From: Doris montereyensis
Lineage: Eukaryota; Mollusca; Gastropoda; Nudibranchia; Dorididae
Direction: 5' to 3'
Length of the DNA: 64,000 nt
NCBI GenBank assembly: GCA_037039925.1
Contig: JAXRKP010000971.1
Span: forward strand, 85,001-149,000
Shown: piece after piece, positions 12,641 through 22,562 of the stretch
Layout of the letters: each line of letters begins with the position of its first letter
Numbering within the stretch: position 1 is the first letter of the stretch
Translations under genes and position numbers: made by a program
The notes under the pieces: model-generated
Databases searched by the model: none
Told to the model about the DNA's origin: nothing
What the model saw: the letters and a program-made list of their open reading frames with translations, nothing else

Positions 12641-12655
12641 AGGTCTGATGGTAAA

Positions 12656-13777
12656 CTAAGTCATGAGTAATATTGTGTGGGGGTGGGGGGAGAGGAGGAA
12701 GCGGCACTTGGATTGGCGAGTTTGGGATCAAGGTGTCAACTTTCTTTTCTTTAAGTACAACGTATTGATAGGCGAGTGTAGGACAAATATGTAAAAGTTT
12801 TTACGGCAATTACATTAACACTTACTGAGAAGCTGTCACTCAAAAACTCTTAGAATGTAGTAGTAAATAGTGAAATGTGGCAGCATGACATTGGCCTGGC
12901 TGGCGACAAATCGTTCGCTGCTTTGGCTCAGTGATGTGTAAGTAAGGGGAGGAGGACAAGCGTTGCCGGCCTGTGTGTTCGTAGACATGCGCACAAGAAT
13001 AGAAATAGAGGAATATAACCAAAACCTGTTAACTCCAACGTTTATTTTTACAACAGTTCACATCTAAACCTAGATTTACAATCCTTTTTTATATTAGTAA
13101 AAATGTCCAAGAAGGTCAAACAAGTAAAAGGGGTGGGAGGGGAGGGGGAGGCTTTCTACAAAAAGGGCAACTGTCTGAAGCGTCTAAATGTGTTATCTAA
13201 TTTCGATTTCTATATTTGCATTTTTCTTGAAATGTAGTTTTTTCACACCAATTTTTCCTCTACTCCGTTTTTATAGAACGATTTGTAAAATATTTGGCAC
13301 ACAGGTTCCTCTGGGCAATACTAATAGAATAACATCATTAAATAATATTTTGTTAACATTTTAAGCAAAGAAATAATTGTGTGATAAATAGTCCATATTT
13401 TTACATAGAAATGATATATTATGTTATTTTCAACATTCTATTCCTCGCTCCAACCATCTTGATATCGCGTATCTTTTCCAAGAATACGAAAAAGCGGAGA
13501 GAAAGTGGAAAGCTTCAGGCCAAGGAGTTGTATATTAAGCTCCAGGCATGTGATTGTATTAACAATACACATTATCATCGTCTCAATCCTCTCAGACGTC
13601 ACAGATAGTTGACACAAAGGAAGAGACTTTCCTTACCACCCGACTGATACAATGATTGGTTCTACCATGGTGAAAACGTAGTCACTTCCTCAAAGATATA
13701 ATAATGATGTTTATTACAGTTTATTGAAATGTATTACCAAACCCAATGAAAGCAGTGATCACGTAATGGATGCAAGA

Positions 13778-13778
<1 letters not shown>
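12656..13778. other. Unique AT-rich spacer, no supported gene
   Basis: About 1.1 kb of non-repetitive DNA between the 17-bp satellite and the AAT microsatellite. It opens with a G-rich patch (about 12678-12704). A plus frame of 75 codons (13381-13608) and a minus frame of 60 codons (12840-13022) exist. Neither shows a domain, signal peptide or composition that sets it apart from chance. No splice-site or promoter structure was convincing. Confidence 0.6.
13130..13151 (+). other. G-quadruplex motif
   Basis: Four runs of three or more G separated by single bases (GGGG T GGG A GGGG A GGGGG) on the plus strand, matching the standard four-run quadruplex pattern with one-base loops. Short loops favour a stable parallel fold. 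This is a sequence-level prediction only. Confidence 0.8.
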
Positions 13779-13845
<67 letters not shown>

Positions 13846-13873
13846 CATAATAATTATAATACTAATAATAATA
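13779..13873. repeat. (AAT)n microsatellite
   Basis: An AAT/ATA trinucleotide run, pure to about 13845 and then broken by ATC and ATT variants. A poly-isoleucine frame across it is a translation of the repeat. Confidence 0.97.
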
Positions 13874-14135
13874 AACTATATTGTCCATCATTGGCACATC
13901 AATTTGATCCCATCGGTATTTAAAATCGACTAGACGGTGCACATTACAAGACAGCAAATGTTTACCTAGATGAAAGAGCATAATATCACCCTGTACGTGT
14001 GACCCAATCCCTGGCTTGTTTGCTTTCACCCCAAATGTTGTCAGATACATTGATACGATTTGTTGTCATTAATCCCAGGACGGCAGACGACTCTTCACGA
14101 GTTTCCTGACAACAATGGCTTCCACTGGCACGCTG
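13874..14135. other. Short unique spacer
   Basis: Unique sequence between the AAT tract and the 15/16-bp repeat. Overlapping short frames on both strands show nothing recognisable. Confidence 0.5.
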
Positions 14136-14212
14136 GTTACCAGTCTGTGTGTTACCACGTCTGTGTGTTACCAGTCTGTGTGTTACCAGTCTGTGTGTTA
14201 CCACGTCTGTGT
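14136..14212. repeat. 15/16-bp tandem repeat, about five copies
   Basis: Units GTTACCAGTCTGTGT (15 bp) and GTTACCACGTCTGTGT (16 bp) start at 14136, 14151, 14167, 14182 and 14197. Confidence 0.92.
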
Positions 14213-14310
14213 GAATCATTCCATGACGTCACACTCCCGACACAATAACTACAAAGTCATGACGATAAATTTTATGCTCAGGCACAAAAGATGTACATCC
14301 TCCCATGGAA

Positions 14311-14883
<573 letters not shown>

Positions 14884-15161
14884 GTCCTCCTCCTCCCTCT
14901 TTGCCCACTCTGTCCGTCTCTTTTTCTCCCTTTCCTTCCTTCCTTTTCCCCTTGTCCGTTGTCCCAGTTTTGGCTCATTTCATCTTGATCTATTCATTCC
15001 CTTATAGCATCTATTTCTATTCCTGGCTTTGGGTTGAACGGAAGTGAGATAACGCGTCGTTAGGCAGACGATCATGGCAGTAAATCAGATTATTGGTGGT
15101 CCGTCTCTTGCCAGTCGCTGTCTCCACTTGTTGACGGCTACCAACCACCAACCAACGGGGT

Positions 15162-15221
15162 ACCGCCTGAGACCGCCTGTGACCGTCTCAGACCGCCTGT
15201 GACCGCCAGAGACCGCCGGAA
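15162..15221. repeat. 10-bp GC-rich tandem repeat, six copies
   Basis: Six decamers based on ACCGCCTGTG (variants ACCGTCTCAG, ACCGCCAGAG, ACCGCCGGAA). It is more GC-rich than its surroundings. Confidence 0.88.
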
Positions 15222-15390
15222 AGTCTTGCAGATCTCTCCAGTCGCCTAAACATTGTAGCCCCTCGTATTCAAGCGTCATATCGGTATTAGATCCAATGAC
15301 AAGTCATATGTCTATTCTTGATCATTTATTCAATGCAAATTCCATATTCATCCGTGAAGAAAGTGTGTGGGAATTTACATCAGCCCAACA

Positions 15391-15526
15391 CCACCAGAAA
15401 TATATAGATATAAGAATTCATAATAACAGTCTTAAAACAAATGTTTTACCTATCATTACCACCAGAAATATATAGATATAAGAATGCATGATAACAGTCT
15501 TAGAACAAATATCTCACCTATAGAAA
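15391..15526. repeat. 68-bp direct duplication
   Basis: The sequence beginning CCACCAGAAATATATAGATA at 15391 recurs at 15459 with a few substitutions, and the similarity runs through AACAGTCTTA(A/G)AACAAAT to the end of each copy. Only two copies are present, possibly an early stage of a minisatellite. Confidence 0.9.
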
Positions 15527-15859
15527 AAAAGACCATTTACTGTTTGGCAGAATGAAATGGATGACTAGATCTGGAAGATCCAATGTACTTGTGCGTGTGT
15601 AAAACAGACCCCGGTGGTTGGAAATCGACCAGAGCAGACGATTCGTGCTGCCACACCGTCAACATTTGATTCCTACCAAAAACGCCTCTATAGAAATACC
15701 CGTAAAACATTTTGTACCTCCGATTATTAACCAGTTCATGCTCCTGAATAAGAGAAGAAGAGACAAAGGTCAAAGGGGAAGAAAGTGTGGCTTGGCATCC
15801 CTTCTTTCGTCACAATAAAATGAGCACAGACATAACTGAGACGGCAACTACTGTTACAT

Positions 15860-16333
15860 GATCGCAAATACTGACGTAAAAAGCTATACAGGATCGCAAA
15901 TACTGACGTAAAAAACTATACATGATCGCAAATACTGACGTAAAAAGCCATACAGGATCGCAAATACTGACGTAAAAAACCACACATGATTGCAAATACT
16001 GACGTAAAAAGCCATACAGGATTGCAAATACTGACGTAAAAACCATACAGGATTGCAAATACTGACGTAAAAAACCATACATGATTGCAAATACTGACGT
16101 AAAAAGCCATACAGGATTGCAAATACTGACGTAAAACCTTACAGGATTGCAAATACTGACGTAAAAAGCCATACAGGATTGCAAATACTGACGTAAAAAG
16201 CCATACAGGATTGCAAATACTGACGTAAAAGCCATACAGGATTGCAAATACTGACGTAAAAAGCCATACAGGATCGCAAATACTGACGTAAAAAGCCATA
16301 CAGGATCAGATTAAATACTGACAAAAAAGTCAT
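15860..16333. repeat. 32-bp minisatellite with TGACGTAA in each unit
   Basis: About 15 direct units of 32 bp (starts 15860, 15892, 15924, and so on; a few units lose one A). The core is TACTGACGTAAAAAGCCATA, preceded by GAT(C/T)GCAAA. The last copy is degraded (GATCAGATTAAATACTGACA). The minus strand of the unit has no stop codon in any frame, which explains the overlapping minus frames of 64-145 codons. These encode a 32-residue hydrophobic repeat and are not credible genes. Confidence 0.95.
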
Positions 16334-16377
16334 AACAATAAAAATGTTTCCTATGTGTGTTTTGATGTGAAGTAGCC

Positions 16378-17815
16378 TGTAGATAACTCTAACAAGCCAA
16401 AATATGTCTTCATGTCATAGATAACATAACAATAAAAATATATCTTCATGTCCTAGTGCCAAAATATGTCTTCATGTCATAGATAACTCTAACCAAGCCA
16501 AAATATGTCTTCATGTCGTAGATAACTCTAACCAAGCCAAAATATGTCTTGATGTCATAGATAACTCTAACCAAGCCAAAATATGTCTTCATGTCATAGA
16601 TAACTCTAACCAAACCAAAATATGTCTTCATGTCATAGATAACTCTAACCAAGCCAAAATATGTCTTCATGTCGTAGATAACTCTAACCAAGCCAAAATA
16701 TGTCTTCATGTCGTAGATAACTCTAACCAAGCCAAAATATGTCTTCATGTCATAGATAACTCTAACAAAGCCAAAATATGTCTTCATGTCATAGATAACT
16801 CTAACCAAGCCAAAATATGTCTTCATGTCGTAGATAACTCTAACCAAGATAAAATATGTCTTCATGTCGTAGATAACTTAAACCAAGCCAAAATATGTCT
16901 TCATGTCATAGATAACTCTAACCAAGCCAAAATATGTCTTCATGTCATAGATAACTCTAACCAAGCCAAAATATGTCTTGATGTCATAGATAACTCTAAC
17001 CAAGCCAAAATATGTCTTCATGTCATAGATAACTCTAACCAAACCAAAATATGTCTTGATGTCATAGATAACTCTAACCAAGCCAAAATATGTCTTCATG
17101 TCGTAGATAACTCTAACCAAGCCAAAATATGTCTTCATGTCGTAGATAACTCTAACCAAGCCAAAATATGTCTTCGTGTCATAGATAACTCTAACAAAGC
17201 CAAAATATGTCTTCATGTCATAGATAACTCTAACCAAGCCAAAATATGTCTTCATGTCGTAGATAACTCTAACCAAGCCAAAATATGTCTTCATGTCGTA
17301 GATAAGTCTAACCAAGCCAAAATATGTCGTCATGTCCTAGATGTCCGAAATATGATGTCATAGATAACTCTAACCAAGCCAAAATATGTCTTCATGTCCT
17401 AGTAACCAAGCCATGTCTTATGTCATAGATAACTCTAGCCAAGCCAAAATATGTCTTCATGTCGTAGATAACTCTAACCAAGCCAAAATATGTCTTCCTG
17501 TCGTAGATAACTCTAACCACCCAAAATATGTCTTCATGTCATAGATAACTCTAACCAAGCCAAAATATGTCTTCATGTCATAGATAACTCTAACCAAGCC
17601 AAAATATGTCTTCATGTCATAGATAACTCTAACCAAGCCAACATATGTCTTCATGTCATAGATAACTCTAATCAAGCCAAAATATGTCTTGATGTCATAG
17701 ATAACTCTAACCAAGCCAAAATATGTCTTCATGTCGTAGATAACTCTAATCAAGCCAAAATATGTCTTCAAGTCGTAGATAACTCTAACCAAGCCAAAAT
17801 ATGTCTTCATGTCAC
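16378..17815. repeat. 39-bp minisatellite, about 36 copies
   Basis: Direct repeats of 39 bp with core AATATGTCTTCATGTCATAG, followed by ATAACTCTAACCAAGCC. Frequent variants are CATAG/CGTAG, CTTCATG/CTTGATG and CCAAGCC/CCAAACC. Two rearranged spots, about 16425-16450 and 17335-17430, contain truncated units. Because 39 is a multiple of three, one minus frame stays open unit after unit as a 13-residue repeat (MKTYFGLVRVIYD) in segments 16446-16865, 16878-17333 and 17457-17837. I treat this as a property of the repeat. Confidence 0.95.
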
Positions 17816-18902
17816 AAACTATGGTTCGTATGCTCAATAAAATATAAATATCATGGCGAAGAATGACTTCAAATTATTATAATCAAGTTTAAAGGAGTTC
17901 GAATATGTTTCTAACGAATTAAAAGAGCTGAAGTTATTCCTTTGTAATCTGTAATTCGCCAATGACAAACTGAGAAAAGAAATAGACATAAACATATCAT
18001 CAAAGAAATAACACAACACTTCTTTCTTCATCGTTCTCTGCAAATAGCCGCTTACTCATTCAAATTAATGAAGTAGGGTTAATACTAGATAATGTAACTG
18101 TTGAAGCATTGAGTCGCAGAAGGGAGCTGCTGATGCAAATCCCATCGTACAAGGAAAGTTCGAGAAGTACTACGTTGATGTTTTCACGTTGATATTTGGT
18201 GTCAATGGAAAATAATGTAATATATCCAGATCTTTTTCTCCTGAGTTGTAGTAAGGCCTAGCAAAGTAGATATTAAAAAGCAGCACAGTTGATTTGAAGG
18301 CTCTACACAAACTGTTCTAAAGCACTTTGCAGTCTATCGCTTTGGGGATGGGGGGTGGGGGGGTGGGCGGGGGCGCCGAAATGAATGACAGAAGCAAACC
18401 AAACAAACAAGGCCATCTTAGACCAACGCGTTGACAGTTTGAACAAAGACAACAACATTTCGCCGCCAAGAGTAGAAAGCAATCGTACAACGATGTAATC
18501 CCTTGCGTTCATTATACTTTTCTTGTGGCTGACAATTGTGCTGTTCCGCACAGCACGATTCAATCAATACACCTATTGAACGCTAATGCATCTCTTTACA
18601 TTTGTGTTCATTAATGGACCCCGGCATGTTCTTGAAACAATTTAACACTGCTGGGTAGATATACAGCAGATTGTTATAACAAAATTCAACCTACTGCACT
18701 GGGTACTTCATAATAGCATTGAATGTTTCTGTTGTTCTCGTATACTTATTGTGGAATTATTTGTCAACGGATAACGTTTTTGTTTCTTTTGTTTCTAGTT
18801 GTTTTCTTTTTAAGACCAGTTTTAGAGTGTTTACAGTACAATATTTCACTCGCCTTGCTTGTCTTTCGTGTCGATGGTGAAATACTAAGGGTCTACAGTC
18901 TT
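17816..18902. other. Unique AT-rich spacer, no supported gene
   Basis: About 1.1 kb of non-repetitive DNA. Short frames at 17834-18043 (minus), 18303-18563 (minus) and 18723-18938 (plus) are the only ones of note. The plus frame is rich in hydrophobic residues near its start and ends in the first 34-bp unit. No domain is recognised in any of them. The stretch contains a strong G-quadruplex motif near 18344. Confidence 0.6.
18344..18375 (+). other. G-quadruplex motif
   Basis: A plus-strand run of G blocks (4, 6, 8, 3 and 5 Gs) with short intervening bases (AT, T, T, C) over about 32 bp. It exceeds the four-run minimum, so more than one fold is possible. Sequence-level prediction only. Confidence 0.85.
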
Positions 18903-19347
18903 GACATAAGTGAAAGAAATGTTCTAGTACCAGAATGACATAAGTGAAGGAAATGTCCTAGTACCAGAATGACATAAGTGAAGGAAATGTCCTAGTACCA
19001 GAATGACATAAGTGAAGGAAATGTCCTAGTACCAGAATGACATAAGTGAAGGAAATGTCCTAGTACCAGAATGACATAAGTGAAGGAAATGTCCTAGTGC
19101 CAGAATGACATACGTGAAGAAAATGTCCTAGTACCAGAATGACATAAGTGAAGGAAATGTCCTAGTACCAGAATGACATAAGTGAAGGAAATGTCCTAGT
19201 ACCAGAATGACATAAGTGAAGGAAATGTCCTAGTACCAGAATGACATAAGTGAAGGAAATGTCCTAATACCAGAATGACATAAGTGAAGGAAATGTCCTA
19301 GTACCAGAATGACATAAGTGAAGGAAATGTCCTAGTCCAAGAATGAC
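18903..19347. repeat. 34-bp minisatellite, 13 copies
   Basis: GACATAAGTG recurs every 34 bp from 18903 (18937 and onward; still in phase at 19311). The core is GGAAATGTCCTAGTACCAG. Copies are almost identical, with isolated changes such as GTGCC and TACGTG near 19095-19115. Unit identity and regular phase suggest recent homogenisation. The unit is unrelated in sequence to the 17-bp satellite, despite the 2 x 17 length. Confidence 0.96.
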
Positions 19348-19494
19348 AGATATGTGCCCATGACAAGCTAGCCACGATACCACTGTGTATCTAGTTGATT
19401 TCGTTATTATCAGCTTTTTCGTAGCACTCTTCAATGAAAAAGATAGCAATTTACAATTGTTTTGAACAGTGTGGCTTCCTGTTGGAAGAGTAAA
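19348..19494. other. Short unique spacer
   Basis: About 147 bp of unique sequence between the 34-bp array and the GAA tract. Nothing recognisable. Confidence 0.6.
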
Positions 19495-20433
19495 AAGAAG
19501 AAGAAGAAGAAGAAGAAGAAGAAGAAGAAGAAGAAGAAGAAGAAGAAGAAGAAGAAGAAGAAGAAGAAGAAGAAGAAGAAGAAGAAGAAGAAGAAGAAGA
19601 AGAAGAAGAAGAAGAAGAAGAAGAAGAAGAAGAAGAAAGAAGAAGACGAAGAAGAAGAAGACGAAGAAGAAGAAGAAGAAGAAGAAGAAGAAGAAGAAGA
19701 AGAAGAAGAAGAAGAAGAAGAAGAAGAAGAAGAAGAAGAAGAAGAAGAAGAAGAAGAAGAAGAAGAAGAAGAAGAAGAAGAAGAAGAAGAAGAAGAAGAA
19801 GAAGAAGAAGAAGAAGAAGAAGAAGAAGAAGAAGAAGAAGAAGAAGAAGAAGAAGAAGAAGAAGAAGAAGAAGAAGAAGAAGAAGAAGAAGAAGAAGAAG
19901 AAGAAGAAGAAGAAGAAGAAGAAGAAGAAGAAGAAGAAGAAGAAGAAGAAGAAGAAGAAGAAGAAGAAGAAGAAGAAGAAGAAGAAGAAGAAGAAGAAGA
20001 AGAAGAAGAAGAAGAAGAAGAAGAAGAAGAAGAAGAAGAAGAAGAAGAAGAAGAAGAAGAAGAAGAAGAAGAAGAAGAAGAAGAAGAAGAAGAAGAAGAA
20101 GAAGAAGAAGAAGAAGAAGAAGAAGAAGAAGAAGAAGAAGAAGAAGAAGAAGAAGAAGAAGAAGAAGAAGAAGAAGAAGAAGAAGAAGAAGAAGAAGAAG
20201 AAGAAGAAGAAGAAGAAGAAGAAGAAGAAGAAGAAGAAGAAGAAGAAGAAGAAGAAGAAGAAGAAGAAGAAGAAGAAGAAGAAGAAGAAGAAGAAGAAGA
20301 AGAAGAAGAAGAAGAAGAAGAAGAAGAAGAAGAAGAAGAAGAAGAAGAAGAAGAAGAAGAAGAAGAAGAAGAAGAAGAAGAAGAAGAAGAAGAAGAAGAA
20401 GAAGAAGAAGAAGAAGAAGAAGAAGAAGAAGAA
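19495..20433 (+). repeat. Very long GAA/TTC trinucleotide tract
   Basis: 939 bp of GAA repeats, all-purine on the plus strand apart from two C residues. The first 140 bp is followed by a one-base phase shift (extra A near 19637) and two GAC interruptions (19645-19662). From 19663 to 20433 there are 257 uninterrupted triplets. Established knowledge: pure GAA/TTC tracts this long adopt intramolecular triplex (H-DNA) structures, hinder replication and transcription, and are unstable in length. The homopolymer-like reading frames (Lys/Glu/Arg on plus, Phe/Leu/Ser on minus) are repeat translations. True length may differ from the assembled length. Confidence 0.98.
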
Positions 20434-20660
20434 TGCACATTTATATTGCATACTCATCGCTACAAGGGGTAAGGCTGTAGGTGCATTACATATTTTTAAA
20501 GAAAAATATATATTACATATGTGACACAATATGAATTTCATACATCCAGCTACATGATTGCAGCATAAAACTGTGTGCAATTTATGACAAGAAAATTTAC
20601 AATGCAAACAAAAAAGAGGCGTTTAAAAGTAAAAACCGTCATGAATTCATAATCCACAAA
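20434..20660. other. Short unique AT-rich spacer
   Basis: Unique DNA between the GAA tract and the 12-bp repeat, with nothing recognisable. Confidence 0.6.
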
Positions 20661-20852
20661 TACACACCCACATACACACCCACATACACACCCACATACA
20701 CACCCACATACATACCCACATACACACCCACATACACACCCACATACACACTCACATACACACCCACATACACACCCACATACACACCCACATACACACC
20801 CACATATACACCCACATATACACACATACACACCCACATACACACCCGCACA
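20661..20852. repeat. 12-bp minisatellite (ACACCCACATAC)
   Basis: About 16 copies of a 12-bp unit ACACCCACATAC with single changes (CATACC, CTCACA, CATATA). The Gly/Cys/Val-rich minus frames of about 100 codons across it are repeat translations. Confidence 0.96.
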
Positions 20853-21401
20853 CATTTCTTCAAAGACAGGATGAATACATTCAAAATAGAAGTATGCATT
20901 TCTTCATTCAAGAAAGTAAACTTTTATAAACTAATTAAAAAGATATATCTTGATGTTTTTTTCTCCTAAAAATTGACGTTGACTTTGACTGCCTGCGACT
21001 CTGTGGGAGGGCATTGCACACGCATGGGACATAATATGCGAAAGATCGTGTACCAGCACTGGTTTTTACTGTTCGGAGTACTAGGGTAGAAGTATCGGCA
21101 GAGGATCTTAATGTCCAACCAGGTTTGTAAACATTTCAAAGAAAACTGACTCTCTTAAGAATTGTCGGCTCCCCCCCTCTCCGCCCCCAATTCCATGGCG
21201 ACGAAATAAAATTCTTACCAAACTGCCGGGGTCCATAGAGCTGGGGCGTATGTCGGTTGTTGTGGCGTGAAGCAGAGCAGGAGATAAGACAGCACCCCAT
21301 AAACAGACGCTAGTCAGTCGCGTGTGTTTAGTCCCCAGCTCGTGCTAATACCCATTTACACTGGGGTCGAGTGGGTAAAATAATAGCACGCAGATTCCTT
21401 A
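20853..21401. other. Unique spacer, possible remnant of an old dispersed element
   Basis: About 550 bp with more balanced composition than other spacers. The segment about 21340-21400 (GCTAATACCCATTTACACTG and following) and the segment about 20995-21060 (GGGAGGGCATTGCACACG) look to me like fragments of repeats scattered in marine invertebrate genomes. That is an impression from memory, not a match. A 9-bp inverted repeat, GAGCTGGGG at 21238 and CCCCAGCTC at 21333, flanks 86 bp in between. No open reading frame of note. Confidence 0.35.
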
Positions 21402-22305
21402 TAATAAAACAAAATGATGTCAAGATCCGCAGCCTTGCGATTGATGTATGATACAAAATGATGTCAAGATCCGCAGCCTTGCGATTGATGTATAATACAA
21501 AATGATGTCAAGATCCGCAGCCTTGCGATTGATGTATAATACAAAATGATGTCAAGATCCGCAGCCTTGCGATTGATGTATAATACAAAATAATGTCAAG
21601 ATCCGCAGCCTTGCGATTGATGTATGATACAAAATGATGTCAAGAAGCCTTGCGATTGATGTATGATACAAAATGATGTCAAGATCCGCAGCCTTGCGAT
21701 TGATGTATAATACAAAATGATGTCAAGATCCGCAGCCTTGCGATTGATGTATGATACAAAATGATGTCAAGATCCGCAGCCTTGCGATTGATGTATAATA
21801 CAAAATGATGTCAAGAAGCCTTGCGATTGATGTATAATACAAAATAATGTCAAGATCCGCAGCCTTGCGATTGATGTATAATACAAAATGATGTCAAGAT
21901 CCGCAGCCTTGCGATTGATGTATAATACAAAATGATGTCAAGACGCGCAGCCTTGCGATTGATGTATAATACAAAATAATGTCAAGATCCGCAGCCTTGC
22001 GATTGATGTATAATACAAAATGATGTCAAGATCCGCAGCCTTGCGATTGATGTATAATACAAAATAATGTCAAGACGCGCAGCCTTGCGATTGATGTATA
22101 AAACAAAATAATGTCAAGATCCGCAGCCTTGCGATTGATGTATACAACAAAATGATGTCAAGACGCGCAGCCTTGCGATTGATGTATAATACAAAATGAT
22201 GTCAAGACGCGCAGCCTTGCGATTGATGTATAAAACAAAATGATGTCAAGACGCGCAGCCTTGCGATTGATGTATAATACAAAATGATGTCAAGACGCGC
22301 AGCCT
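21402..22305. repeat. 44-bp minisatellite, about 21 copies
   Basis: The period is exactly 44 bp (CAAGATCCGC at 21421 and 21465, and onward). The core is ATCCGCAGCCTTGCGATTG, preceded by ACAAAATGATGTCAAG. Two copies (near 21645 and 21815) lack the same 5 bp, TCCGC. A variant with ACGCGCAGCC in place of ATCCGCAGCC appears once near 21940 and then becomes common towards the right end, so the array has a left-to-right change in type. Confidence 0.96.
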
Positions 22306-22425
22306 AACCACTGATTTGTTGTGTTTGTGTGTTATTTGCCCTTTCACCATAGACACGTAATAGCAGTTTGTTTCATGTCACAATACAATCTTCTTATGCA
22401 ATAGTATTAGTCACGAATGTACGTT
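22306..22425. other. Short unique spacer
   Basis: Unique sequence between the 44-bp array and the TC/TG microsatellite. Nothing recognisable. Confidence 0.55.
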
Positions 22426-22562
22426 TTCTCTCTTTGTGCCTGTCTCTCTGTCTTTGTCTCTGTCTCTGTCTCCGTCTCTCATTGTCTGTCTATCTGTCTA
22501 CATCTTTATATGTTTGTCTGTCTCTGTCTCTCTCTCTCTCTCTCTTTGTCTTTCTGTTTCTT
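22426..22562. repeat. TCTG/TCTC microsatellite
   Basis: Imperfect CTCTGT, CTGT and CT repeats. Same composition as the tract at 14311-14883 but shorter and more degraded. Leu/Ser/Cys-rich frames crossing it are artefacts. Confidence 0.92.

Larger units (their letters stand above)
1690..12655. repeat. 11-kb satellite with 17-bp monomer
   Basis: The whole stretch is built from a 17-bp unit, TAATGGGTAGTTAGGTC, with common variants (GGTTTAAT, GGTAGCTAG, GTCTGATGGG, GTGACTAGG). The first kilobase and the part after about 7.6 kb are diverged and fall into local higher-order units. About 2650-7640 is closer to plain monomer. The monomer carries TAA and TAG and is not a multiple of three, so every plus frame is closed, and no reading frame is reported anywhere in this stretch. 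Its position (centromeric, pericentromeric, subtelomeric or interstitial) cannot be told from sequence alone. Confidence 0.96.
14884..15859. other. Unique spacer with two small duplications
   Basis: Mostly unique DNA. Apart from the 10-bp and 68-bp repeats listed separately I see no gene. The short frames at 15085-15279 (minus), 15537-15773 (minus) and 15618-15818 (plus) overlap one another and have no recognisable features. Confidence 0.6.

Noticed and set aside
13381..13608. Plus frame of 75 codons with a hydrophobic N-terminal half
   Set aside because: No domain, no supporting context, and a length expected by chance in AT-rich DNA.
15810..16333. Hydrophobic minus frames that look like a repeat membrane protein
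   Set aside because: They come from the 32-bp minisatellite, which is stop-free on that strand, and appear in all three phases.
17890..17915. A GTTCGAAT string resembling a tRNA T-loop
   Set aside because: No matching A box, acceptor stem or anticodon arm could be found around it.
18723..18938. Plus frame of 71 codons with hydrophobic residues
   Set aside because: It ends in the first unit of the 34-bp array. No family is recognised, and the length is within chance.
19348..19494. A poly-A/GAA-tailed retroposon ending in the GAA tract
   Set aside because: No poly-A tail, target-site duplication or element body could be seen; the upstream sequence is the 34-bp minisatellite and a short spacer.
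19264..20607. Frames of 329-447 codons across the GAA tract
   Set aside because: Homopolymeric Lys, Glu, Arg, Phe, Leu or Ser runs from a trinucleotide repeat, open in all frames on both strands.
20550..20911. Gly/Cys/Val-rich minus frames resembling a structural protein
   Set aside because: Translation of the 12-bp repeat; two overlapping phases give equally long products.
21402..22305. Possible CRISPR array (regular repeats)
   Set aside because: Units are head-to-tail with no variable spacers, and the surroundings are eukaryotic repeat DNA without cas genes.
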